Assembly (NCBI GenBank): GCA_012719545.1
Contig: JAAYAD010000048.1
Coordinates: forward strand, 1-48,431
Length of the DNA: 48,431 nt
Reading direction: 5' to 3'
DNA from: Clostridiaceae bacterium
GTDB lineage: Bacteria; Bacillota; Clostridia; DSM-8532
In this document: in pieces, positions 8,599 through 16,520 of the stretch
Numbering within the stretch: the first letter of the stretch is position 1
Layout of the letters: every line of letters starts with the position of its first letter
Made by a program: the position numbers and the translations under genes
The notes under the pieces: generated by a model
Databases searched by the model: none
Told to the model about the DNA's origin: nothing
The model's input: only the letters and a program-made list of their open reading frames with translations

Positions 8599-8784
8599 AT
8601 GCCGAGAGTGATCGGCGGGTTTAAGTGCCCGTACACCGGCAGGATATACCATGTCGGCGATGAGTATGACGGTGAGCATATTGACGAGATGCGAGCAAAA
8701 GGGTACATAGAAGGCACAAATGAAGAAAGGAATGGGCCTGAACCGTCCGAAAAGCCTAAAAAGCCCAAGAAAAGCAAGGAGTGA
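8599..8784 (+). CDS. small phage protein after capsid, 61 aa
   Basis: A 61-residue protein: MPRVIGGFKCPYTGRIYHVGDEYDG... then a Lys/Pro-rich tail (EKPKKPKKSKE). Short proteins of this kind are common directly after capsid genes and resemble a small beta domain plus disordered tail. A role in decoration or DNA contact is only a guess. GGAGGGATAGAAC provides the ribosome site; the next gene begins 6 bases after its stop. Confidence 0.65.
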   Translation: MPRVIGGFKCPYTGRIYHVGDEYDGEHIDEMRAKGYIEGTNEERNGPEPSEKPKKPKKSKE

Positions 8785-8790
8785 TGCTTC

Positions 8791-9081
8791 ATGGCATACA
8801 CCGAAGAAACCGTCCTTGGAATTGTCAAAGCCAGGCTTAATCGCCTGGCTTTTGATACATCGCTGGACGATTATCTGGGAAAACGTATAGAAGCTGCAGA
8901 TGCAGAGCTGGCCCGGATTGGCATAAAACTTATTGCTGGCAATGTTGATGATGAGGTTTTGCTTGCTGATTATGTAGTATGGCGTTACCAGAACCGAGAT
9001 AAGAATACAGGCATGCCGGAATGGTTGAGACGTGCCCGGCGTGAACGATGGTTAAAGGAGCGTGTACAAAATGATACTTGA
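8791..9081 (+). CDS. head-tail connector (gp6-like adaptor), 96 aa
   Basis: A 96-residue helical protein of the phage adaptor family (HK97 gp6/SPP1 gp15 type) that binds the portal in the neck. The pattern MAYTEETVLGIVKARL..., a helix with DDEVLLADYVVWRYQNRD, and a basic C-terminus (LRRARRERWLKERVQ) fits the family. Its position right after the head genes supports this. It overlaps the next gene by 11 bases. Family assignment is from pattern and order, not a search. Confidence 0.75.
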   Translation: MAYTEETVLGIVKARLNRLAFDTSLDDYLGKRIEAADAELARIGIKLIAGNVDDEVLLADYVVWRYQNRDKNTGMPEWLRRARRERWLKERVQNDT

Positions 9082-9418
9082 TAAAGGTATTTGTACTATC
9101 TATGATGTCAAGAACGCGGCGCCGCCGGGCAGTAAGCCCCAGAAGGTTTTAGTACAGAAATATCAATCTTGGTATGCTGAACTGGATTTTGAGACAGTAC
9201 CAAAAGATGCGGCTATGCAGGAAATGGTTGAGACATCAGCACGGATCCGAGTGCTTCAGAATCGCAGTATAACAAACCACGATGTCGTTATCTTGGCTGA
9301 TGGGAAACAGTACGAAGTCACCAGGGCATATCACGGCACGGACGAGGAAAATGGGGAGTTAATTACGGATCTGACACTCAAGAAGGTGGTGACACCGTAT
9401 GACATTGCAGAGGCTTAA
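9071..9418 (+). CDS. phage head closure (stopper) protein, 115 aa
   Basis: A head-tail joining protein of the SPP1 gp16/HK97 gp7-like type. The sequence MILDKGICTIYDVKNAAPPGSKP..., SWYAELDFETVP, and SARIRVLQNRSITNHDVVIL...YEVTRAYHGTDEENGELITDL is the pattern seen in this clostridial phage family. ATG 9071 is chosen over GTG 9062 because AAAGGAG ends near 9060, too close for the GTG. Overlap with both neighbours fits translational coupling. Confidence 0.8.
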   Translation: MILDKGICTIYDVKNAAPPGSKPQKVLVQKYQSWYAELDFETVPKDAAMQEMVETSARIRVLQNRSITNHDVVILADGKQYEVTRAYHGTDEENGELITDLTLKKVVTPYDIAEA

Positions 9419-9749
9419 GGATCTTCTTCTTACCATCACGCCTAGTGTATTTCATTACGAACCACCTGATGGGCAAACCGGCTCATATCTCGTTTGGGCA
9501 GAGGATGGCGAAAGTGACGCGGTGCATGCTGACGGGGAGAAAGTCGAGTGTGCTATTACCGGAACAATTGACTATTTCACTACAACCGAAAATGACCCTG
9601 TAGTGAAGCAAATTGAGACTGCCTTAGATAGTTATGATGGCCTTGCCTGGTATATGAACTCAATTCAGAACGAGAAAGATACGGGCTATATCCACTATGA
9701 GTGGATATTTGAAATTGACGGAGCTGAGGAAGGTGAAGATGATGGCTAA
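9399..9749 (+). CDS. tail completion/terminator-type neck protein, 116 aa
   Basis: A 116-residue acidic protein (MTLQRLKDLLLTITPSVFHYEPP...YLVWAEDGESDAV...) located where tail terminator (HK97 gp10-neighbour, DUF3168-like) genes lie. These proteins cap the tail tube and join it to the neck. The assignment rests on gene order, size and the N-terminal helix followed by a beta region. AAGGTGGTG precedes the ATG, and the end overlaps the next gene by 8 bases. Confidence 0.65.
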   Translation: MTLQRLKDLLLTITPSVFHYEPPDGQTGSYLVWAEDGESDAVHADGEKVECAITGTIDYFTTTENDPVVKQIETALDSYDGLAWYMNSIQNEKDTGYIHYEWIFEIDGAEEGEDDG

Positions 9750-10218
9750 AATGGCGGTGAAAGGGTTTGATGAGTATATCGCGAAGTTATCCAAACTCGG
9801 CTCTGAAATGCCAAATGTCGCCAAAAAGGCAGTGCGAGCAGGCGCAAATCCGGTAGCAGATGAGATTCGCAAAGGTCTTGAAGCAAACATTAAAGATCCT
9901 GCTTATGCTGGTCTTGGAGAAGGTGGCATCTTTGGGGTAAAACCCAATTATGGCAAATCAACAGGCGATCTCATTGAAAGTTTAGGAATTTCTCCTGCTG
10001 GAGTGGATAAGAACGGTATATATAACTGTAAGATAGGTTTTTCAGGATATGACCGAAAGGGTGTACCTAACGCATTAAAAGCAAGAGCAATGGAAAGTGG
10101 AACGTCAAGATTAAGAAAGAGGCCATTTATACGTCCAGCAGTAAACAGAGCAAAAAAGAGGGCTCTTGAGGAAATGGGCAAATCCATTGATGCATCTTTA
10201 AAAATATACGCAAACTGA
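9742..10218 (+). CDS. HK97 gp10-like tail component, 158 aa
   Basis: A minor tail/neck protein of the HK97 gp10 family. The motif set is typical: VKGFDEYIAKLSKLG, KKAVRAGANPVADEIRKGL, a central beta region, then ALKARAMESGTSRLRKRPFIRPAVNRAKKRALEEMGK. ATG 9742 has GGAAGGTGAAG just upstream; the frame is open further 5' but has no better site. It overlaps the preceding gene, as expected for the head-tail joining block. Confidence 0.85.
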   Translation: MAKMAVKGFDEYIAKLSKLGSEMPNVAKKAVRAGANPVADEIRKGLEANIKDPAYAGLGEGGIFGVKPNYGKSTGDLIESLGISPAGVDKNGIYNCKIGFSGYDRKGVPNALKARAMESGTSRLRKRPFIRPAVNRAKKRALEEMGKSIDASLKIYAN

Positions 10219-10227
10219 AAGGAGTGA

Positions 10228-10821
10228 ATGAGCATGGCACAGATAGGCTTGAGATATCCAGTATATTCTCCGCTCACGGAGGACGAGACGGCTGGTACTT
10301 GGACATACGGTACTGGAAAAGTAGCGGCGAAGGCAATCAGAATAGAAATGAGCCTTAATATAGCGGATTCTCCTCTTTATGCTGATGATGATATTGCTGA
10401 AAGAGTAAGAGAATTCATTGACGGAACAATGACATTTACAGCCGATGAACTTGATAATACAGTAAAAGCAGAGTGGCTTGGGAGTCAACTTGAAGATGAA
10501 ACTGTAGATCAGACTACAGTTAAGGTTCTAAAGAGTAGTACGGAAGATTTGCCAGGTTATTTTGGCTTTGGTTGTATTGTGCCCAAAGTTAAAAATAAAA
10601 CCAGAAAGTATCGTGCTATTATATTTACAAAAGTGCAATTTGCGGAACCTAACGAAACAGCCGAAACAAAAGGACAGAATATTTCATGGCAAACCCCAGC
10701 AATAGAAGGCAAGATTATGCGCAGGGTGGATGGCTTGTGGAAAGAAGAAACCACAGTTGATTCGTTTGAATTAGCAAAGGCATGGCTTACTCAAAAGTTG
10801 AACATTGGATCAGGTGAATAA
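10228..10821 (+). CDS. major tail tube protein, 197 aa
   Basis: The tail tube subunit, phi13-type family: MAQIGLRYPVYSPL..., ADSPLYADDDIAERVREFIDGTMTFTADEL, then GYFGFGCIVP, KTRKYRAIIFTKVQFAEP and ISWQTPAIEGKIMR are all typical. AAAGG precedes ATG 10228; an in-frame ATG at 10234 (giving MAQIGLRY) is the alternative. It is followed by a hairpin with a short T-run that probably lowers expression of downstream genes relative to this abundant protein. Confidence 0.92.
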   Translation: MSMAQIGLRYPVYSPLTEDETAGTWTYGTGKVAAKAIRIEMSLNIADSPLYADDDIAERVREFIDGTMTFTADELDNTVKAEWLGSQLEDETVDQTTVKVLKSSTEDLPGYFGFGCIVPKVKNKTRKYRAIIFTKVQFAEPNETAETKGQNISWQTPAIEGKIMRRVDGLWKEETTVDSFELAKAWLTQKLNIGSGE

Positions 10822-10837
10822 AAAATGGGAGGTGAAC

Positions 10838-10860
10838 GGGCAGGGTAAAACCTGCCCTTT
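10838..10860 (+). terminator. weak terminator/attenuating hairpin after the tail tube gene
   Basis: GGGCAGG (10838-10844) pairs perfectly with CCTGCCC (10851-10857), loop GTAAAA, followed by only TTTAAG. The T-run is short, so read-through is expected. Confidence 0.6.
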
Positions 10861-10866
10861 AAGTAT

Positions 10867-11277
10867 ATGAGGAATTATGGAATACCTATCACACTTGATA
10901 CAGAAAGACATCTTATTTTTAATCTCAATGTGCTTGAGGCCTGCATTGAAAAATACCAGAACATGGATGACATATTGAACGCATTTTCAAACATCAAGGC
11001 TGCAAAGGAAATCGGCTTAATGATGATTAACGAGGCCACAGAAATGTGGAACGAAGACCATCCTGACCAGAAGAAGCCCCTTATCCAGGACGAGAAGTAT
11101 CTTGGAAGGCTCCTGGCAGGCATGGCAAAGATAAATGAGTTCATGAAAAAGGTGCGCCAGGCCATGCTTGAAGGCCTGCCACAGGAGGCGGTGCAGGAAG
11201 TGGAGGAAGTAGAAAAAAACTTGATGGCAGCCGCTCAGAAGAAGATGGCGACTGGGAAGAACAAAAACCAGAAGTGA
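10867..11277 (+). CDS. tail assembly chaperone G, 136 aa
   Basis: The G-type chaperone that binds the tape measure during tail assembly. It lies between the tail tube and tape measure genes, is helical and acidic in its middle, and ends with a Lys-rich tail. It carries a -1 slippery site at 11214-11220, so part of translation continues as GT. No good ribosome site lies directly before ATG 10867; GGGAGGTG at 10828-10835 lies upstream of a hairpin that, if folded, would bring it nearer. Confidence 0.85.
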   Translation: MRNYGIPITLDTERHLIFNLNVLEACIEKYQNMDDILNAFSNIKAAKEIGLMMINEATEMWNEDHPDQKKPLIQDEKYLGRLLAGMAKINEFMKKVRQAMLEGLPQEAVQEVEEVEKNLMAAAQKKMATGKNKNQK

Positions 11278-11450
11278 ATCTTGAGCGGCTGCTTGTCATT
11301 GGAACTGCTGTTCTCAATCTGACCGAGAAAGAGACCAGAAGGAAAACGATGCGGCAACTCCTCAAAATGTACAAGGAGTACAAGATTTTGTTCGGGCTTG
11401 AAAAGGAATATATGAGCCCTAGCGACATCATCCCAGAGGATGTGATATGA
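10867..11450 (+). CDS. tail assembly chaperone GT fusion by programmed -1 frameshift
   Basis: Ribosomes slipping at A AAA AAC (11214-11220) continue in the -1 frame from 11220: LDGSRSEEDGDWEEQKPEVNL... through LTEKETRRKTMRQLLKMYKEYK to TGA at 11448-11450. The product is about 194 residues: 118 from G and 76 from the T extension. The slippery codons are in the correct phase for G, and the T frame has no stop from the slip to its end. The G/GT pair is the known arrangement for siphovirus tail chaperones, with GT made at a few percent. The tape measure gene begins 1 base after the T stop. Confidence 0.9.
11214..11292 (+). promoter_or_regulatory. -1 frameshift signal: slippery heptamer plus long-range stem
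   Basis: The heptamer A AAA AAC lies at 11214-11220. Six bases downstream, GCAGCCGCTCA (11227-11237) can pair perfectly over 11 bp with TGAGCGGCTGC (11282-11292), looping out 44 bases that contain the G stop codon (11275-11277). Slip site, 6-base spacer and stem match the usual geometry of -1 frameshift stimulators. Whether the loop also forms a pseudoknot is unknown. Confidence 0.85.
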
Positions 11451-11451
11451 T

Positions 11452-13395
11452 ATGGCAACTAATATTGGTGCGCGTATTGAGCTTGCTGGTGAAAAAGAAT
11501 TTCGTCAGGCGCTTAAACAAATAGACGCCGGGCTAAAGGCAACAGCATCAGAATTGTCTCTTGTCACGGCAAAATATTCTGAAAATGCAAATTCTGTAAA
11601 AGCCCTGACTGAAAGAAAAGAAGCTTTGCAGAAAACCATTGCACAGCAAATCGAAAAAACAAAAATGCTCCATAAGGCGATTGAAGATGCGATGCCACAA
11701 TACGAGAAGCTCGGGAAAGAAACGTCAAGGCTAAAAGAGGAATTAAGCAATGCAGAAGCAGAACTGAAAAACCTCAACAAACAAATAGAGAGCGGCTCAG
11801 ATGCAAATTCAGAATTACAGCAAAAACACAAGGAGCAGTCTAAGGTAGTTGAGGATTTAAGGAAAAAGCTTGCGGCCACTGAGAGTCAATATAGGGACAT
11901 TTCGATAAAAACAGCAGAATGGCAAAGAAACCTAAACCTCACTGAAGCCGAACTCATAAACAATAAGAAAGAACTAGACAATACATCAGAGGCGCTCAAA
12001 CAAGCACAAAAGGATATGGAAAAGTTCGGTCTGGCAGAAGATGAAGTCGCCGATAAATCAAAGAATATCGGCAGTATCATAGCTGATTTTGCGGGCAAGC
12101 TCGGCATCAACCTACCTTCCGGCGCCGAAAAGGCCATCCGCGCCTTGGATAACACCAAAGCGTCTACCCTTGCTCTCGCTGGGGCTGTAGCTGGACTTGT
12201 GAAAAAATTTGCTGATGCGACCATTGAAACCGCCAAGACGGCTGATGAAATCCTGACGCTCTCTGCTCAGACCGGGCTTGCGACTGATACCATCCAAAAA
12301 ATGAACTATGCCTCAGAGCTCCTGGATGTTTCCACCGAAACAATCACTGGCAGTATGGCCAAGATGATCCGAACGGTAGGCCAAGCCCAGAAAGGTACTG
12401 GAGATGCGGCTGAAGCATTCCGAAAACTTCATGTGAATATTCGAGATTCGCATGGTCAGTTAAAAAATAGCGAGGAAATATTTTACCAGGTTATAGATGC
12501 GCTCGGAAAAGTCCGCAATGAAACTGAACGTGACGCTCTCGCCATGAAGATATTTGGGCGCTCCGCCCAAGAACTGAACCCGCTCATCAAGGCCGGGAGC
12601 AGTGCACTCAAAGAGCTTGGAGATGAGGCAGAAAAAATGGGTTATGTGATGTCCGAGGGTACTCTACAATCGTTCGGGGCAGTGGATGATGCCATGCAGC
12701 GATTCCATAACCAGACTCAGGCGTTCAAGCAGACTATAGGTTTGGCATTACTGCCTGTCTTGACGGCTTTCTTTGAAATCTTGAACAAAATTGATCCCAA
12801 AGTTATTGCAATAGCCGCCACATGGGGAACGATGGCTATCACTGCATTTTCTTTGATAAAAGGTATCACATCCATGGCGGCTGCATGGGCAACTTATACA
12901 GCAGCTACAACTGCTGCATCTGCAGCCACGACAACTGCTACTGCAGCATCAGCGGCTTTTAACGCAGTAAATCTAAAAACTGTCGCTATTATAGTGGCTG
13001 TTGTTGCAGGCTTGACAGCGCTTGCAGCTACAATTGCTATTCTGGCGGGTAAAGGTCAGGATTTGAATAAAGCTATGAGCGGTGTGGCCGATAGCATCTC
13101 AAAAAGCGCCTCAAACGCAGTTGTTTCTGTAAATCAAATCAGCACAAATACTATTCGCTACCGCTATGTATCTGGTAGTCATGCAAATGGTCTTGACTAT
13201 GTACCTTATGATGGATACATTGCCGAGCTTCACCGGGGTGAAAGAGTTTTAACAGCTGAAGAAAACCGGCGAGGTTTTGGCGACACCTATATTCTGCAAG
13301 TGAAGCTGGATGAAATAAGCGACGTACAGAAGGTTGTGAAACTCTTTAAAGAAATGAGGCAGACAAATAGAGCAGGAAGGCTGGTGATGGCTTAA
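11452..13395 (+). CDS. tail tape measure protein, 647 aa
   Basis: This protein sets tail length and is ejected with DNA. Residues about 1-210 are a long coiled coil rich in K, E, A and L; about 225-260 and 440-540 contain Ala-rich hydrophobic helices (KVIAIAATWGTMAITAF..., VAIIVAVVAGLTALAATIAIL), probably membrane-active. The C-terminus has HANGLDYVPYDGYIAELHRGE and RVLTAEENRR, a standard ending of clostridial tape measures. It is short for the class, so a short tail is predicted. No obvious lysozyme or peptidase domain is present. It overlaps the next gene by 1 base. Confidence 0.92.
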   Translation: MATNIGARIELAGEKEFRQALKQIDAGLKATASELSLVTAKYSENANSVKALTERKEALQKTIAQQIEKTKMLHKAIEDAMPQYEKLGKETSRLKEELSNAEAELKNLNKQIESGSDANSELQQKHKEQSKVVEDLRKKLAATESQYRDISIKTAEWQRNLNLTEAELINNKKELDNTSEALKQAQKDMEKFGLAEDEVADKSKNIGSIIADFAGKLGINLPSGAEKAIRALDNTKASTLALAGAVAGLVKKFADATIETAKTADEILTLSAQTGLATDTIQKMNYASELLDVSTETITGSMAKMIRTVGQAQKGTGDAAEAFRKLHVNIRDSHGQLKNSEEIFYQVIDALGKVRNETERDALAMKIFGRSAQELNPLIKAGSSALKELGDEAEKMGYVMSEGTLQSFGAVDDAMQRFHNQTQAFKQTIGLALLPVLTAFFEILNKIDPKVIAIAATWGTMAITAFSLIKGITSMAAAWATYTAATTAASAATTTATAASAAFNAVNLKTVAIIVAVVAGLTALAATIAILAGKGQDLNKAMSGVADSISKSASNAVVSVNQISTNTIRYRYVSGSHANGLDYVPYDGYIAELHRGERVLTAEENRRGFGDTYILQVKLDEISDVQKVVKLFKEMRQTNRAGRLVMA

Positions 13396-15185
13396 TGGGA
13401 TCGTTAATTATTCAACCTTATGACGGTAAAATTTACCGTGATTCATATCTGTACCAGAACGCATCTTCGTATGCGCATAATTCCACTACAAAAGATTTCC
13501 TTGGGACTGGCTTAATGGATAAGGCGCCAACCACAGACGAGATGTATCAATACAGAATATTTGCCGAGTTTGATTTATCATCGCTTCCAGTCGGGGTCAA
13601 TATTATTAGCGCAAAACTATGTTTGTATCATATAAATAACAGATGGGATGCTGGCTGCCCTGATATAAGAAAGTCACCGGCGATTTATAATATCACTGAA
13701 CCTTGGACAGAGGAAATGTTCAGTTTAAGACAACCATCTTTTGAAGATGAGTATATTACTGCTAAAATTGCCCCATTACCGCCTGGATGGTTAGAATTTG
13801 ATGTCACTCAATCTTTAAAAGAAATAAATTCAGGTCAGCGTCCTAATTATGGGTGGGTAATTAAAAACATAGATGATTCTTATAATCCTAATTGGGAAAG
13901 CAATTTAACCTTTATTTCATCCAAAGATAGCGACGAAACTCGTAGACCTAAATTAGTCATCGAATACGAATATGCGCCACCAAATCCACCAACGCCTATT
14001 GAACCTATAGGGTCATATAAAAATATTGCGTCTGAATGCAGATTTAGTTGGAAGTACAACGGGCAGGGTGGAAGTGTTCAACAAGCATTTGACTTGCAGT
14101 GGAGCACAGACCAAGTAAATTGGACAACAATATCCCAGACCACATCAAACACTTATTATGATGCACCCGGTGGAACATTCCCAACTGGAAACATTTACTG
14201 GCAGGTAAGAACCTACAATGAATACGACGAGGCCAGCGAATGGAGCGATATTCAATCATTCTATGCCGTTGGCGCGCCGTCGGCTCCCGTAATTTCATCG
14301 GTATCCATGGGTACAGCAAGACCCACCGTTGAATGGTCGGCCTTTAACCAGCAAATATTCCAGGTTCAAGTTCTTTCGGGTGAGACTGTTGTATATGATT
14401 CTGGTGAGATCCCTGGCGTATATGTGCGCGCCCATAAAGTCACCGCTTGGTTGCCTGATGGAAGCTATACCATGCAGGTGCGCACTAAAAATGAATATGA
14501 CCTCTGGTCTGAATGGGGCAATATGCCGTTCACGGTTTCCACATCCAAGCCCACAAAACCAAGTTTCAGCGCTCAAACGACTTCACACGGTATAGAACTG
14601 CATATCCAGAATATGGCTGACTATGCGCTGATATACCGTGCGGAATATGGTTCAAGTGACTTCATTTGTATCGGAATGACGGCAGAAGGTTACTACCATG
14701 ATTGCAGCGTGAAACATGGATCCGAATATCAGTATTTTGTCCGTTCGGTTTCCGCGAAGGAGACGTATGCAGACAGCGATGCGAAATTAGCACAGGCACA
14801 AATCAGATACGCCCTGTTAGCTCCGGTATCCAACCTAACGGACATATTCGAATTCCGACGCGCCTTAAACAACCCACCGAAGCGCAGCTATACCCGGAAT
14901 CCAAGCGGGTCTACTGTTGAATTTGAGGGGCGCAAATATCCAGTCTGGATACCTACCGAGCGTATATCGGCCGGTATTTCACTGGAGTTTTTCCTGCATT
15001 CATGGGCTGAGGTCGAGAAATTCATGTCTCTGTATGACAGAAAAGAGACCTTATTGTACCGCGATGCCAGAGGTCGGAAGATTTATGGCACACTTTCAGG
15101 ACTTGCTGTGGAAGAAGAAAGACCTGGGTATACCGTCAGTTTTGTCATTTCACAGGTCGACCACGACGAGGAAGTGGAGGTGTAG
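13395..15185 (+). CDS. distal tail protein with DNRLRE/CBM96-like and fibronectin-like domains, 596 aa
   Basis: Three parts are visible. Residues about 1-195 (YDGKIYRDSYLYQNASSY..., RIFAEFDLSSLPVG..., ISAKLCLYH, TEPWTEE, EFDVTQSLKEI, RPKLVIEYE) match the DNRLRE/CBM96-like beta-sandwich domain of secreted carbohydrate-associated proteins. Residues about 200-470 hold three fibronectin III-like units with repeated WSEW/WSDI and QVRTYNEYDEAS-type motifs. The C-terminal 120 residues (SNLTDIFEFRRALN... to ERPGYTVSFVISQV) look like a distal tail protein core. Position after the tape measure supports a distal tail role, and the added domains suggest cell-wall glycan binding (inference). Confidence 0.7.
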   Translation: MGSLIIQPYDGKIYRDSYLYQNASSYAHNSTTKDFLGTGLMDKAPTTDEMYQYRIFAEFDLSSLPVGVNIISAKLCLYHINNRWDAGCPDIRKSPAIYNITEPWTEEMFSLRQPSFEDEYITAKIAPLPPGWLEFDVTQSLKEINSGQRPNYGWVIKNIDDSYNPNWESNLTFISSKDSDETRRPKLVIEYEYAPPNPPTPIEPIGSYKNIASECRFSWKYNGQGGSVQQAFDLQWSTDQVNWTTISQTTSNTYYDAPGGTFPTGNIYWQVRTYNEYDEASEWSDIQSFYAVGAPSAPVISSVSMGTARPTVEWSAFNQQIFQVQVLSGETVVYDSGEIPGVYVRAHKVTAWLPDGSYTMQVRTKNEYDLWSEWGNMPFTVSTSKPTKPSFSAQTTSHGIELHIQNMADYALIYRAEYGSSDFICIGMTAEGYYHDCSVKHGSEYQYFVRSVSAKETYADSDAKLAQAQIRYALLAPVSNLTDIFEFRRALNNPPKRSYTRNPSGSTVEFEGRKYPVWIPTERISAGISLEFFLHSWAEVEKFMSLYDRKETLLYRDARGRKIYGTLSGLAVEEERPGYTVSFVISQVDHDEEVEV

Positions 15186-15188
15186 CCC

Positions 15189-16310
15189 ATGCTTGAGCTT
15201 GGCATAGGAGGATACACCCGACAGCAGGTCATTGATGTGTTGCATGGGCGCTCGGGGAGCCGCGGTATTGTGAAGTTTCGATGTGACCTACTGAACAGGG
15301 AGGAAATCAGAATCGGCGAGCTTGCGGTAGAATCCGGAAGTGTCCGGATGGATAGCCTGGCCGAAATAAAACGAACGGCACGCTTTACAATCACAGAACA
15401 AGAGGCACAAGACATAGACTGGCTGAGTGACCGCATTCGGCCAGTCTTTCTTTTACAGATGCCAGACGGCGGATGGATTGAATGGCCGTTGGGTATATTC
15501 ATGCCATCGTCGCCAACTCGAAAAAGTGACGGTGGCCGAATAGTCCGGGAAGTTGAAGCGTATGACACCTCGCTGATTCTGAAGGAGGACAAGTTCACAG
15601 ACCGGTATATCATTCCGGCCGGCACAAAGTATGTGGAAGCTGTTGCTGACATCCTGTACGGTGTAGGGATATGGAAGGTCAACATCCTTGACCATCCCGG
15701 CGTGCTTTCGGTGGATAGGGAGTTTGAGATCGGGACGGCAAAGCTCACGGCAATAAATGAACTGCTGGCGGCCATAAATTACACAAGTATATGGGTCGAC
15801 GAAAACGGGTTTCTCACATCAAAACCATATCAACTCCCATCTGACCGTGAGGCGGAGTACGAATACCGTACCGACGACATCAGTATCATTCACCCGGGCG
15901 CAACGGAAGAATTGGATCTTTTCAGTGTGCCAAACAAATGGGTGCGGTATGTCTCAAACCCAGATGTAGGCGTGGTGCTAAGGAGCGAGTACACCAACGA
16001 CCTTTCTGTATCGCCCACCAGCACAGTCCGCCGTGGCCGAGTAATCACCGACATAGAAGCCGTGGACGACATCGCCGACCAAGAAACACTGGATGCCTAT
16101 GTACGCCGTATTGCCTATCAGGCTAGCCAAGTGTACGGGCATCTGGAATTCAGCACGGCAGTGATGCCGCACCACTCGTTCTATGACTGCCTGTATATCG
16201 AGCACAAAGGCTTGGGTGTAAGCTCCAAATACATGGAATCTTCCTGGGAACTCCCGCTTCAAGCCGACGGGGCAATGACGCACTCGTGCAGGAAGGTGAT
16301 CAGGATATGA
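15189..16310 (+). CDS. tail-tip baseplate hub protein, 373 aa
   Basis: This 373-residue protein occupies the place of the tail-associated hub (gp27-like/Tal). Typical pieces are VIDVLHGRSGSRGIVKFRCDLL, MDSLAEIKRTARFTI, WIEWPLGIFMPSSPTRK, then AVADILYGVGI, INELLAAINYTSIWVDENG, and a C-terminal PHHSFYDCLYIEHKGLG beta region. It lacks a C-terminal peptidase or lysozyme, unlike many Tal proteins. It starts 3 bases after the distal tail gene and overlaps the next by ATGA. It probably forms the trimeric hub closing the tube. Confidence 0.8.
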   Translation: MLELGIGGYTRQQVIDVLHGRSGSRGIVKFRCDLLNREEIRIGELAVESGSVRMDSLAEIKRTARFTITEQEAQDIDWLSDRIRPVFLLQMPDGGWIEWPLGIFMPSSPTRKSDGGRIVREVEAYDTSLILKEDKFTDRYIIPAGTKYVEAVADILYGVGIWKVNILDHPGVLSVDREFEIGTAKLTAINELLAAINYTSIWVDENGFLTSKPYQLPSDREAEYEYRTDDISIIHPGATEELDLFSVPNKWVRYVSNPDVGVVLRSEYTNDLSVSPTSTVRRGRVITDIEAVDDIADQETLDAYVRRIAYQASQVYGHLEFSTAVMPHHSFYDCLYIEHKGLGVSSKYMESSWELPLQADGAMTHSCRKVIRI

Positions 16311-16507
16311 ACAACGGCGAAAAGCGACTGTTTCGGCTTGCCACCGTGACATCCACATCCGGCGGCGTATCGGTGCAGTTTGATGGCGAAACTGCACCAA
16401 GCGCAAAGAAATACAAACACCTATCCAGCTATATTCCGGCCGTTGGCGATAGGGTGCTGATGGCCGAGATTGCAGGAACATACGTAATTCTCGGCAAGGT
16501 TGTTTAA
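16307..16507 (+). CDS. small OB-fold-like tail-tip protein, 66 aa
   Basis: A 66-residue beta-rich protein (LFRLATVTSTSGGVSVQFDGETAPS..., YIPAVGDRVLMAEIAGTYVILGKV) with the pattern of short OB-like domains found beside hub genes. A plug or spacer at the hub is plausible but inferred. ATG 16307 overlaps the hub stop (ATGA) and has GGAAGGTGAT upstream, so it is chosen over longer frames inside the hub gene. Confidence 0.65.
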   Translation: MNNGEKRLFRLATVTSTSGGVSVQFDGETAPSAKKYKHLSSYIPAVGDRVLMAEIAGTYVILGKVV

Positions 16508-16520
16508 GGAGGTATGAGAC

